Below are positions 1-9,712 of a stretch of 64,000 nucleotides of DNA, one piece after another. Under the pieces are notes generated by a model, which worked only from the letters and a program-made list of their open reading frames with translations, ran no database searches and had not been told where the DNA came from. A program made the position numbers and the translations under genes. This DNA is from Austropuccinia psidii (Eukaryota; Basidiomycota; Pucciniomycetes; Pucciniales; Sphaerophragmiaceae). How positions within the stretch are numbered: the stretch's first letter is position 1; each line of letters begins with the position of its first letter. The stretch lies in the NCBI GenBank assembly GCA_023105745.1, contig JALGQZ010000004.1, positions 37,958,437 through 38,022,436 of the forward strand. Direction: 5' to 3'.

Positions 1-1527
1 GGATCATAGCTAATATCTCTTAAACTATACAAGATAGAGTGATGAACCAAAAATAAAGTTACCACGTAATTACTGTAAGAACACAGATATAAACTGTATT
101 TTACAAATTATAATCAAGGTTAAAACCTATGATGAAATATTGATAAAAATCAACAGAGCTGTTGAACACTTTGTTGTGAAAGTGGTCCAAACTTAAGAAA
201 AATTACACAGTTGGATTCTACTAGTTTATTCGTGAAGAATTATGTAATTTTTATTATTAAATTCAGGGTACAACCCCTTGAAATCATGGTTTGAAGTTTA
301 AAATATTGAATTTTGACAGAAAAGATGAGTTACAAGAAAAATCATCAAAATTAGAGTTTTGATGATGTAATGAAAAGCTCTTGGAAGCATAATAAGGTTA
401 TGTCAGGCTATCAGAATTCACTCTCTGAATTTCTGTAGCGTGTAAAACTTGAAAGGTATTAAAGATCAAAGGTTGAGCTTAAATTGAGCAGTTATGATCA
501 CCTACTGTAACCTTAAATTAAGTTTAACAGTCATATGAGTGATAAAATTGTTGAATACTATTAGTGTATGATTAAAACTAATAAAATCCACGAAATTTGG
601 GGTTCTGCCAAGCCTCTGATGTCATCAAACTTAGAGGTATAGTGATAACTCTAAATAATGGTGTAATAATGATGTAATCATCCTCAAACCTTAAAATATT
701 GATTAATTCCAGTGGATATGATCAGTACACGTCTACTAGAAGCCTGTTGGACTCTAGGAGGGAGGTATTTACTATAAATAGAGCTCTTTTTACTCTGTTT
801 TCCTCTCAGACGCATCAAAAACATTAAATCAATTAAGCTAAAGGTAATTTCTTTATTCTTTATATATAAAACTATTATATTATTAAAGACAAAAGACCAC
901 TTTGTTAAAATCATCTATTTTGACGTTATTAAATCATTTATTTAATTGTTTTTGTTAAAAATCTCTCTAAAAACTCATTTCCACATAAAAATCAAGAATG
1001 TTAGTAATTTATCTTTATTTTTATTGTAAATACAATTTGAAAAGGTTGTATTTATTTTTTTTGGCGTAAAATATTTCAAAATTATTATATTAAGTGTTAA
1101 AAGTAGGTTATTTTCTCTTATTATAATAATTTTCTCTTTATTATTATTTTAATAATTCTTTAATTAATATAAATAGTGTTTATATTAATTTATAGCTTTA
1201 ATATTGGTAATATTATTGTTATTAATTGTTTTTTATTAATAAAAAACAATTTTTTACGCCTTTATTATTTGTTTTTAACAATAATAAAGAGCCATTGAAT
1301 ATATTAATTATTTTATATTAATATATTTATCTTTATTATATTATATTTTATTATATAAATTATATTATTATATTTATTTGATAATATAACCATTTTACGC
1401 CACAATTATAATAATTGTTTATTATTATAATTATTTTATCTTATTTATTTCATTCATAAGGACATTCATAGTACAATAAGTAAAATATTAGTAATTTTTA
1501 CTTATTGTTTCATAGTCAAAACTTACA
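1..1527 (+). mobile_element. Right end of an LTR-like insertion (element E), no coding capacity
   Basis: This stretch ends in TTACA at 1527, immediately before family A gag sequence resumes in the middle of its frame. It is therefore the right end of an element inserted into A1 gag, with the left end outside the window. A core promoter lies at 773-781. Bases 1000-1500 are extremely AT-rich, with repeated ggcgtaaaat / tttacgcc motifs in both orientations. No convincing protein is encoded. It could be the U3-R-U5 of a long LTR, as with element D at 16454-19162, which has a similar TATA context. Orientation is inferred from the TATA box only. Confidence 0.5.
773..781 (+). promoter_or_regulatory. 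TATA box of element E
   Basis: TATAAATAG followed by a pyrimidine-rich start region. Spacing and context match the TATA box of element D (17912-17920), which supports an LTR core promoter. Confidence 0.5.
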
Positions 1528-2469
1528 AAGATGATGGAGCAGATGACTCAATTCATGGGGAAACTCACTCAAGCAGTTACCCCCAGGGACAATTCCAACG
1601 CCCCTGGATTCAAGACTCCATCAATAAAGGCACCTTATTTTTTTGATGGTACTCAAGCCCATAAATTGAGAGGATTTATCTATTCCTGTCAGTTGATATT
1701 TCATAATGATACAGAAAAGTTCCTCTTTGAAAGGAAAAAAGCTCTTTACTCAACTTCTTTTCTCACTGGTAGAGCTGGAAAATGTATTGAACCCTAACTC
1801 TCAAATATTTCCAATGAAGACCCTTCCAATCCCCTCAATTATTGGCATTTTTTGAAACCCAATTATTCACTATGTTTGGTGACCCCAATAAGCTCAGCAA
1901 AGATGAACAAGAGTTGGACAATTTGAGGATGAAGGAAAGTGGTGATGTATCCTTGTACATTTCTGATTTTAGGATTCTAATGTCAAGAATTGGAGATTGG
2001 TGAGAAAGGGCATCTATTTATCTTTACAGAAGAAGATTGGAATCAATATTTTTGGATCAGTTGGCTTCCCACCCTGGTACTTTTGATACTCTTCAAAAAA
2101 TCATGGACATCACCTTGGAATTAGATACCAGGTAACATGAGAGGCAGAAGGAGAAGGGTGGAAATGAAGAAAAGATGCCTCCTGTCACTGGATCCAGTTC
2201 CTCAAGAATCATCTGCAAAGAGGCCTCACCACAAGATGAATAAGAAGGGCAAGAAATTTCAAGTTTCAAAGGACAAGCCCTTTGCTGCTCCCCTTAATAA
2301 GGACAATAAATCAATCAGTTGTGAAAAGGAGAGGACAATTAAGGTTGGGTTTTGTGCTTATTGTGGTGGGAATCCACAATTGAAAAATGCTTCAAGAGAC
2401 CTCAGAACAAGCCTGGGTCATCCAGAGGCTTCCCTAAAAATCAGGGGAAAGCCTGAGTGGGAATCATAA
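1528..2469 (+). pseudogene. gag: A1 gag fragment (capsid to nucleocapsid), decayed
   Basis: The frame opens inside gag at the MMEQMTQFMG segment and matches A2 gag (12223-13560) residue by residue through the conserved gag core. A stop at about 1795 and a frameshift near 1840 break the capsid part, and a TGA lies near 2001. The last piece (2137-2469) is the basic nucleocapsid tail. Its CCHC knuckle is destroyed: CAYCGGN is followed by a one-base loss, so the His and last Cys drop out of frame. The first ~150 residues of gag are missing because of the element E insertion. Confidence 0.85.
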
Positions 2470-2475
2470 TGTTTA

Positions 2476-3388
2476 CAATGGTTCTCACTTCTTTCCTTCA
2501 AGAGCACAATTGTGCACTCTGAATACTAGTTTCAATAAATCTTCAAAATTTCTTATTTTTTCTTCTGAATCTGAAATTTTTTATGGTATTCTAATAGATG
2601 CTGCTTCTAAAAACTCTTTTATTGCAAAGGATGTTGTTCTTAAGTACTCATTGACTATTTTAGAGATCCACAAAAATATTCCTCTTTGCATTTTTGATTC
2701 AAATGAATACCCTGCCTTATTCATAAGCCATTATACCAAGCCAATTGTTGACTTTCCTTAATTGCCAAGCTTTGAATGGGACTTATGAATCACAGATTCA
2801 GCAAAGGGAGAAGACCTAAGATTGTGCTATCATTTCCTTCACCATTATAATCCCATTCTTGATTGTAAAAATGGATTGATCACCTATGATTCTAGTCATA
2901 AGGATTCTAGTGGTATTAATTATTCTACTAGTAATGACTTGGCCACTGATGTCAAAAGGGTTCTGGTTGGTTAACTCAAGACACCTTCCATTCCTTCTTC
3001 TTACCATATGCCTTCCATCATCCCCTCTCAGTCATTACTTCAATCAAGAGATGAATTATTCAAAAAGATAAAATATGTTGGAGAAGATGCTACTATATCT
3101 TTACTCCATCTCTTTCAAGGGGATTTGGAGCTTCCTTCTTTATCTTCTCATGCATCCCTGGAGCAGCAGTGGGATGAGGAGGAAGAGCTATAATTTAATT
3201 GAAACTGTGCTGAAGGTATTCCCTCCTGCTTATCACCAATATATGGATTTATTCTCCAAGGTGAAGCAGAGAAACTTTATCCATACCATGCCTGTGATCA
3301 TCATATCAAACTGGAGGGTCTTCTACCTCCAGTTGGTGTTATCCACTCATTATCGAATCAAGAGTCAGAAACACTGCAGGCCTAGATT
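2476..3388 (+). pseudogene. pol: A1 aspartic protease and linker, decayed
   Basis: 2510-2761 matches the A2 protease segment (13575-14222). The retropepsin active site should read DSGA but here reads ...LIDAASKNSFIA..., so the catalytic triplet is altered (DSG to DAA). A stop at 2761 and a frameshift after it separate the protease from the linker that leads into RT (3008-3390). Polyprotein cleavage activity is not possible from this copy. Confidence 0.8.
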
Positions 3389-4560
3389 TCAGATAATGTA
3401 GAGAAAGGTTTCATTAGGCCAAGATCTTCTTCAACAGGAGCACCTGTCCTTTTTGTCAAGAAAAAGGATGGAGGATTTTGTTTGTGTCTTGACCAGCACA
3501 AACTTAATGCTGTCACTATTAATAACAGGTATCCTGTCCTTCCTATGAACCAGCTCCTTACCATATTTGATGCTTACACTATCTTTTCCAAGATAGACCT
3601 GCATGGTACATATAAGCACTGTAGAATAAAAGAGGGGGATGAGCACTTAACTTCCTTTAGAGCCAAGTATGGTAGTTATGAGTATTTGGTTGTTCAATTT
3701 CGCCTTTCCAATGCTCCTGCTTCATTTCAAAATCTTGTAAATGATATATTTTCAGATTTCTTGGATATTTTTGTTTTGGTTTATTTGGATAATATTATGG
3801 TCTATTCCAGTTCTGGGAAGGAAAATGTCAAACATGTGGCCTGTGTCCTCCAAAGTCTGTGGGATAATAATCTATTTACTAAAGCTTCCAAGTGTGTATT
3901 CCATGCCTCAAGTGTGGAATACTTGGGCTATGTTGTTTCAAGTATTGGCCTCAATATGGATTCTTCTAAAGCTCAGCAAGTCCTCAATTGGCCTCAGCCC
4001 AAAAACATCAAAGCCCTTCAATCCTTTCTTGTCTTTGCCAATTTCTATCATCATTTAATTGAAAACTACTCTAAGAAAATCACTTCTCTCACTTCCCTTC
4101 TCAAAAAGGACTGTCCTCTTATATTCAATGAGGAAGCTCTTAGTAATTTTCAGATACTCAGAGAAGCCTTCACCACTGCTCCTATCCTTTCCAATTTTAA
4201 TCCTTCTCTACAAACTATTGTAGAGACTGATGCTTATGATTATGCCTTGGGTGCTGTACTGAGTCAGTGTAATGACTCAGGAAAGCATCCCATTTCATTT
4301 GATAGTCACAAGCTCCTCCCAGATGAGCTTGACTATGAGATTCATGACAAGGAACTCCTTGGAATGGTTTGGGTTCTCAAGCACTGGAGAGCTTTCTCTT
4401 CTTCTTCCTCTTTCCAATTATTTTGAGGTTTTGACAGACCATTCTTCTCTTCAGTATTTCATGTCTTCCAAAGTTATTACTCATTTCCAGACCTGTTAGG
4501 TCCAATTTCTCTCTAAGTTTCTTTTCACTATCACTTACCGCCCAGCCAGCATGGCCATTT
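3389..4560 (+). pseudogene. pol: A1 reverse transcriptase and RNase H, decayed
   Basis: The frame 3482-4426 carries RT blocks: VKKKDGG just upstream, LDQHKLNAVT where A2 has VDYRKLNAVT, FSKIDLHGTY, then VYLDNIMVY. The catalytic YLDD has become YLDN (about 3780-3793), which removes a metal-binding aspartate. The RNase H start IVETDAYDYALGAVLSQ retains its Asp. The frame shifts at about 4410 and continues in another frame as LTDHSSLQYFMSSK. Unlike A2, this copy keeps the 12-residue RT to RNase H connection (QILREAFTTAPILSNF). Confidence 0.9.
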
Positions 4561-6180
4561 TATGGGATGCCTTGGAATGTTGGGATGACATTTACCTAGA
4601 GAAGGGGTTGGACTTCATCAGAAAAAATCCTCAAAATTTCTATCAAGTAATCAAGCAAGATGGAATTCAAGAGTCAAGATTCTTCTCAATACAGGTTGGA
4701 ATATTCTCAGACTTAGCTGAACAGATTCAAAAAGAAGTATGGAAAGACAAATACAACAACAAAATACTCAAGCAACTAGCACAAGGTGAATCAGTCTCAG
4801 ATTTTTCTCTTGAACTTCAAGCCAAGTCATTGTTATTAAAAGATAGAGTGGTAATACCAAGCAACGAATCAATCCAACTTCATATTCTTGAAAAGCATCA
4901 TTACTTACCATTTGCTTCCCATCATGGTGAGGAGAAGACCCTCAAGCACATCAAGAGGTATTTTTATTGTTCTGGCATGTATCAATTCATTAAGGACTAT
5001 TTGTCCTCATGTCAGAAATGTTCAAGAAACAAGAACATTCACGATAAGAAGTTTGGATTACTCAAATCTCTTCAAATTCCATCTGTTCCTTTGAATCAAT
5101 TGTCAATGGACTTCATCACTCAATTGCCCCTGTAAAACAACTTTGATTTAATTTGAGTAGTTGGGGACAGATTCACAAAAATGGAAATCTTCATTCCAGC
5201 TTATGGAACAATCACTTCCCTGTACTTAGCTCACATCTTAATCAGCCATGTCTCTCCCAAACATGGCCTTCCTTAAAACATCATCAGAAATAGAGGTTGT
5301 CCTTTGGTTTCTTCCTTTTGGACAAACTTATGTCAGCAGCTTAAGATATCAAGAGATCTGTTGATGGCTTTTCAGCCTGAAACCAATGGATGGACAGAGA
5401 GGGTAAATCAGATTCTAGAACAGTATCTTTGGATGTATGTCAGCTACAATCAAGATGATTGCAACATCTGGATCACTCATACTGCATTTTCCCACAAGAA
5501 TGCAGAACATCAATCAACAATGCAATCACCTTTTTCCACCATTTATGAAAGAAATCCCAGCTTTGACACAATCCATATTTCTCAAGACTCACCTGCTGGA
5601 AAATTATCAACAGAACTCCAATCAGTACAGCAGGTAGTAAAAGAACAATTAAAGTTAGAAATAAGGCTATTTAATAAGTATGCAGATAGAAATTGGACAA
5701 CTCCACCTTATTTCCAACCTGGGGACAAAGTATGGCTAGCCTCAAAGAATATCAAGACTTCAAGACACAGCAAGAAGGTTTCAAAAATGATGGTTGGGAC
5801 CCTTTGAATTCATAAAGAATATTGGAAGCCATAAATATGCCCTCAAGTTGGCTTTGCAATGGAAGTAAGTTCATCTGATATTCTATGTTTCATTATTAGA
5901 ACAAGTCAATAAGTCAAATATCCCAAATCAAAATCAATTTCCACCACCAAAAGTTTTTGTGGAGGATCAACAACAATGGGAAGTGACACAGGTTCTTGAC
6001 CCAAATCTCAAAAGAGGTAAATGATGGTATTTTGTAAAGTGGAAAGGATTCAGTGAAGACCCAGAAAGAACAAGTTGGCAACCGGCTTCTAACCTGACCA
6101 ACTCACCATAACCTGTCAAGGACATTCATCAATTGTACCTTGACAACCCTGGCCCAAATACCTCAAGAGTTGGATTTTGT
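4551..6180 (+). pseudogene. pol: A1 integrase and chromodomain, decayed
   Basis: 4551-5135 holds the end of RNase H and the integrase H2C2 zinc domain (KHHYLPFASHH...CQKCSRN). The catalytic core follows as SMDFITQLPL, then ...RNRGCPLVSSFW where A2 has SDRGSLF (catalytic Asp lost), then ETNGWTERVNQIL with the Glu kept. Stops at about 5133 and 5154 and frame changes interrupt it. 5940-6110 encodes a chromodomain (QQQWEVTQVLDPNLKRGK, then a TGA, then WYFVKWKGFSEDPERTSWQP). Chromodomains target integration to modified histones in this lineage; this one is interrupted. Confidence 0.9.
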
Positions 6181-6210
6181 GGCGCCTGGTGGGGGTTGGA
6201 TTTAATGAAA

Positions 6211-6303
6211 GTAAGTTCCTCTCCTGCCATGCACCTTTAATGGAGTGTTCTCCCCAAATTTTGTTTTAGGAATAAGCTTGGCCAATTTGTGAGACCCTTT
6301 CAG
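6211..6303 (+). other. Candidate GT-AG intron downstream of A1 chromodomain
   Basis: GTAAGTTCCTCTCCTG starts at 6211 and a pyrimidine-rich CCCTTTCAG ends at 6303 (93 nt). A2 has the same donor at 20030 with acceptor at 20132 (103 nt), and A6 has it at 41953-42053 (101 nt). An earlier acceptor in A1 (TTTTGTTTTAG, 6269) is possible. Confidence 0.45.
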
Positions 6304-6400
6304 CTCTGTGGACAGATTGCGAAGGCCTTGCAACATTGATACCCTAATATTTTGACCTTTTGTCCAGATATGGCCAAACTTCTTCTTTTCTTTTTCTTTT

Positions 6401-7813
6401 TGTCAGCCTGTGACTCAAAACCAGAGCACAAGCATGACAGCCAAAACCATAAATCAATGCTATAGCCAAGATACCACCAAAACATGGAGCTGAGCCAAAT
6501 CATCTCAAAAGGTATCACACAAAAGTGGAAACTCATGCCTTTCCAAATATAAAAGTCCCATCACCATAGGACAAAGAATAATCAAGTTATTCCTGCTCAA
6601 AGTTGTTTCTGAGCATAAACCTTAATTTTACCTCTCATATGAAATACAGAGTGAGAGGCTTAACCCCATTAAATGGGAATTCAAAATAAATCTCCAAGTC
6701 AGGGGTATTCAATGGTACCAGCCAAACTGAGCTAGCACCAGTATTACAGAAGTTATGGCCAAATTGAGGCCAAATGAGGGTGAATACAATATTCACCTCT
6801 CATCTAGCTTTTACAGTTTTAGTGTGAGATACCTAAAGTGGGGTCTTTTTAAAAAGAGCACAATCAGGGCTATCTGATGGTGCCAGTCACTTCCCCATAT
6901 CTCATCTAGAACAAAAGTTCTAACCCAAACAAGCCCAATACAGCTCTTTTCCTGAAACAAGCATATGTACAAAATTCTTGTACGTGGCATACCCTTGCCA
7001 TATTTAATGATAATCATATAAAATGAGGTACCATTGTGTAAAGCACGTACAGGGCTACGCATTGAACCAATCTTGAGGGTGATATTTCACAAACTGACAA
7101 ACGTATGGGGGTTTTAAGGTCAAAATCCCACATTTTGGTCAATACAGCCTTACCATGGGATAATATCCCATAAAGATGATTATGAGGTGTCAACTAGACA
7201 AAGAAGCTTTTTTTACTTTAATACCTCATAGTTAATTCAATACTAAGGTCCCATACAGGTTCTGCACAGCATTCTACGCGTTGTACACGTCAGCATCAGG
7301 CTGTGTGGTCCCCAGATGAAAACTTTCACCCTGTATTGGTGAAAGCTGCCCAGATGTGGTTCCAAAACCACATCTGAGCCCAATGCAGGCTATACAGGCC
7401 TTTTGCAAACCACAAGCCTGTCCTAGAGAGTAAAAAATCTTCACTTCCTCTACATGAAAAGGTCTAGAAGCATTTTCACCCCCTTTCAGGATAAAAGGAG
7501 GCCTTTTCACTGCCTGAAAAGGAATCCCCATCCTGCTCTTGACTTCCTATGTAGTACAACTGTCAACAACCGTTATACTCTTGGAAAGGAAACAGGTTAT
7601 ACTATAAATCTTAGTATTATCGTCTTTATTATTGTAACCCAACAGGTAAAGCTGCCCCCAGGGCTTTCAATAGCACTCACCACCACTAATTCCCATTAGT
7701 AAAGCCCTTTTTATCTTTAAATAAACCTTTTTTAAATAATTTTATCAGTTTCACAGTCATATTAAAAGCTTTAAATAGCCTTATTACATATTTATCATAG
7801 ACTCAGCCTGACA
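6401..7813 (+). repeat. B0 5' LTR
   Basis: 1413 bp, starting TGTCAGCCTGTGACTCAAAA and ending CAGCCTGACA. It aligns along its length with the B2 LTRs (27692-29108, 35860-37280), the B3 LTR (54158-55555) and the split B0 3' LTR. A TATA-like GGATAAAAGGAGGCC (about 7488-7502) near the 3' third is shared by the other copies and is the likely core promoter. Confidence 0.92.
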
Positions 7814-8787
7814 TCTACAGGGCCTGGCCGTGTTTTTTTAAAACCGTTTGGACCTTATAATTGTATTTTTTCTCTTATTTTCTCTATTCTGAAAAATTGT
7901 TTTGTCTTTTTTAGGCGTAATTCTTTTTAAACTTTATATAATATATATCCTATGTATATTTTTACAGCGGTATATGTCATATACCACCATTAATTATATT
8001 TTTTAAATGAAATTGTGCCATGGTTAATTCTAATTTAATCACCACAACAACCCTTATTTTTGGTGTATTTTGCATATAAAAGCACTTTAAGCCATTAATA
8101 AAAGTCCTTTATTTAATTAAAATTAGGACACCTCTGACTGTAAAGCAAACAGTTGAGGCGTGGTTGGGTGTATTGTTAATTCAATCACCCTCTTACATAC
8201 CACTTTTTCTCAGAGTATACTTGGTAACTACAACTTATTCTGTGAGATACTGGCATACAAATAGTGTACAAGATATCTGTAAGCTGTATTTCTGACATGA
8301 AGTTGTTAATTCAATTACACTATCATTATACAAGAGCATATTGTAGTAACATACAAGCCCAGAGGCCATTTTTAGACATGCAAACAGCATTTTAAGAAGG
8401 CTTAACTGACATTAAGCCCTCTTTTCCTGTTTGATTCAGTGGACAAAAACTATGTACCACTTGAGACCCAGTAAGAGGCCAACACACCTGTGACACCCTC
8501 AGAACCAGAGTGCAGCAAGGGCAAGAGAAATAAGCACAGTGAAGGCCTGATCACAGCGAAGAAGTGGACACCCATTGCCACTCAGAGGAATAGAAAACCA
8601 CAAAATTCTGCTTGAATACAAAGTAAACCGACCTTAACAATTCTTACAGGGAAGATCCTAGTCATTAGCCAAGTTGTAACCTCCAAAGGTAAATTGCCAA
8701 AAGCATCAGAAAAAAAATATGTACAAGGCACAATCAAAGGTAAATACCCTAAGAAAAGAAAGTTTTTGACTGCTTGAAAACACTGAT
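7814..8787 (+). other. B0 leader with primer-binding region
   Basis: Directly after the LTR, all three B copies keep GGGCCTGGCC(G/A)TGTTTTT (B3: GCAGCCTGGCCGTG). This region aligns with the primer-binding site of family C (TGGGGGCCCAGCCGTGAT), so it is the probable tRNA-primer site. The rest is an AT-rich untranslated leader with a conserved aggcgtaat motif and an acceptor-like TGTTTGATTCAG at about 8428-8440. The small ORF that begins after this motif in B2 (29712) is broken here. Confidence 0.55.
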
Positions 8788-9244
8788 ATGTCACCTGTAC
8801 ACCTCAGAAACAGTGGCTTGCAAAGGAACCAACCAGAGGACAGAGAAGGCTTGTCCAGAACCAGAAGACCTGGAAGAGGACGCCTTGGACACAGTGGTGG
8901 ATGGCAAGACAGTGAGGGAAATCAAACCCACCCTTCCATCCACTTATTAATTCAACAGGAACCTCAAACCAGAGTACTCGAAAGACATGGACCAACTTAT
9001 TCAGCTCCACCAACTCCTCAAAGATTTAGTTCAATTCAGCATGGACAACAAGAGGTTCAACCGGGAATCCCACTCAGCAGAACTTGGAGCGAGTTTCCAG
9101 AAGATCTGTCTCAAAGAGATAGAATTCAGAGACCTTATGTTAATGACAAAAGATTGGAATCCTACTGGGCAGTTCAGACTCCTGGAGGTGATGGAAAACA
9201 TGATAAGGGAGAATCAAGCCACTATCCAAGCTATAGAAGAATAG
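8788..9244 (+). pseudogene. gag: B0 gag, N-terminal part, cut by the composite insertion
   Basis: Matches B2 gag 30047-30505. Two frames are open over the same DNA: one reads ...ELGASFQKICLKEIEFRDLM..., the other reads Arg/Pro/Gln-rich sequence (8788-9303). The match to other B copies stops at 9244 within a run of AIEE codons; the continuation is at 22208. A stop lies in the first frame near 8948. No enzymatic role: this is the structural N-terminal part of the capsid polyprotein. Confidence 0.8.
9240..9244 (+). repeat. Target site duplication AATAG (left copy)
   Basis: AATAG at 9240-9244 and again at 22208-22212. B gag sequence is continuous across the two copies, so everything from 9245 to 22207 entered as one duplication event or was later reshaped within it. 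Confidence 0.85.
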
Positions 9245-9361
9245 TGTCACAATGCTGTCTACCAGACCTCAGCAAAGGGAACTCTTGCCAAAAAGGCTAT
9301 TAAACCGGTTGAAAGACCAATTAATACTGGCAAGTTGTAGATCACATTCCACCATGTGACA
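9245..9361. repeat. TRIM1 left terminal repeat
   Basis: 117 bp, TGTCAC...GTGACA, near-identical to 9592-9708 and to both repeats at 56331-56447 and 56678-56794. Confidence 0.85.
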
Positions 9362-9591
9362 GTACCCCCTGGTTTAGAGCACTGCGTCCCAAAGTGCATG
9401 TAACTGATGGTATTACCCATGTGACCCTCATGGCGTTACATTAGTCACAACAGGAGCCTACAAGGAACCCCCAAGGGGCAGAACCCTTGTACGCCAATGG
9501 AGCGGAAAACCCAGCGATTTCTGGTTGTTTGATTGAGACCCCTCCTTGTCTCCAACCGGAATCAAACCCATGACGTTGGTAACCGGTTTAT

Positions 9592-9708
9592 TGGCACAAT
9601 GCTGTCTGCCAGACCTCAGCAAAGGGAACTCTTGCCGAAAAGGCTATTAAACCGGTTGAAAGACCAATTAATACTGGCAATTTGTAGATCACATTCCACC
9701 ATGTGACA
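9592..9708. repeat. TRIM1 right terminal repeat
   Basis: 117 bp; begins TGGCAC (one mismatch to TGTCAC). It is followed by GTAC and then the first base of the A2 5' LTR. GTAC is also what follows the left repeat. Confidence 0.85.
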
Positions 9709-9712
9709 GTAC

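Larger units (their letters stand above)
1528..6400 (+). mobile_element. A1: truncated Ty3/Gypsy chromodomain retrotransposon (family A)
   Basis: The order gag, protease, reverse transcriptase, RNase H, integrase, chromodomain is that of a chromovirus. The element has no LTR of its own left: its 5' half of gag is cut off at 1527 by element E, and its 3' end is cut at 6400 by the 5' LTR of B0. Frameshifts and stops are scattered through it, and it differs from A2 at many positions, so it is one of the oldest layers in the window. Confidence 0.9.
9245..9708. mobile_element. TRIM1: 464-bp miniature terminal-repeat element
   Basis: Two direct 117-bp repeats (9245-9361 and 9592-9708) begin TGTCACAATGCTGTC (second copy TGGCAC) and end CCATGTGACA; they flank 230 bp of non-coding DNA. 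A second copy of exactly 464 bp with the same layout is at 56331-56794. No protein is encoded. The internal part has a tRNA-like stretch on the minus strand (GGGTTTGATTCC, resembling a box B). Terminal bases TGTCACAA and TGTGACA match the ends of family A LTRs, so A integrase is the likely mobiliser (inference). Confidence 0.75.

Noticed and set aside
1000..1500. Very AT-rich block as a centromere or replication origin
   Set aside because: It lies inside the element E insertion and shows no tandem satellite; composition alone is not evidence.
9362..9591. A tRNA gene inside TRIM1
   Set aside because: The D-arm-like and T-arm-like parts are on opposite strands and no cloverleaf can be drawn, so only a tRNA-like resemblance is claimed.
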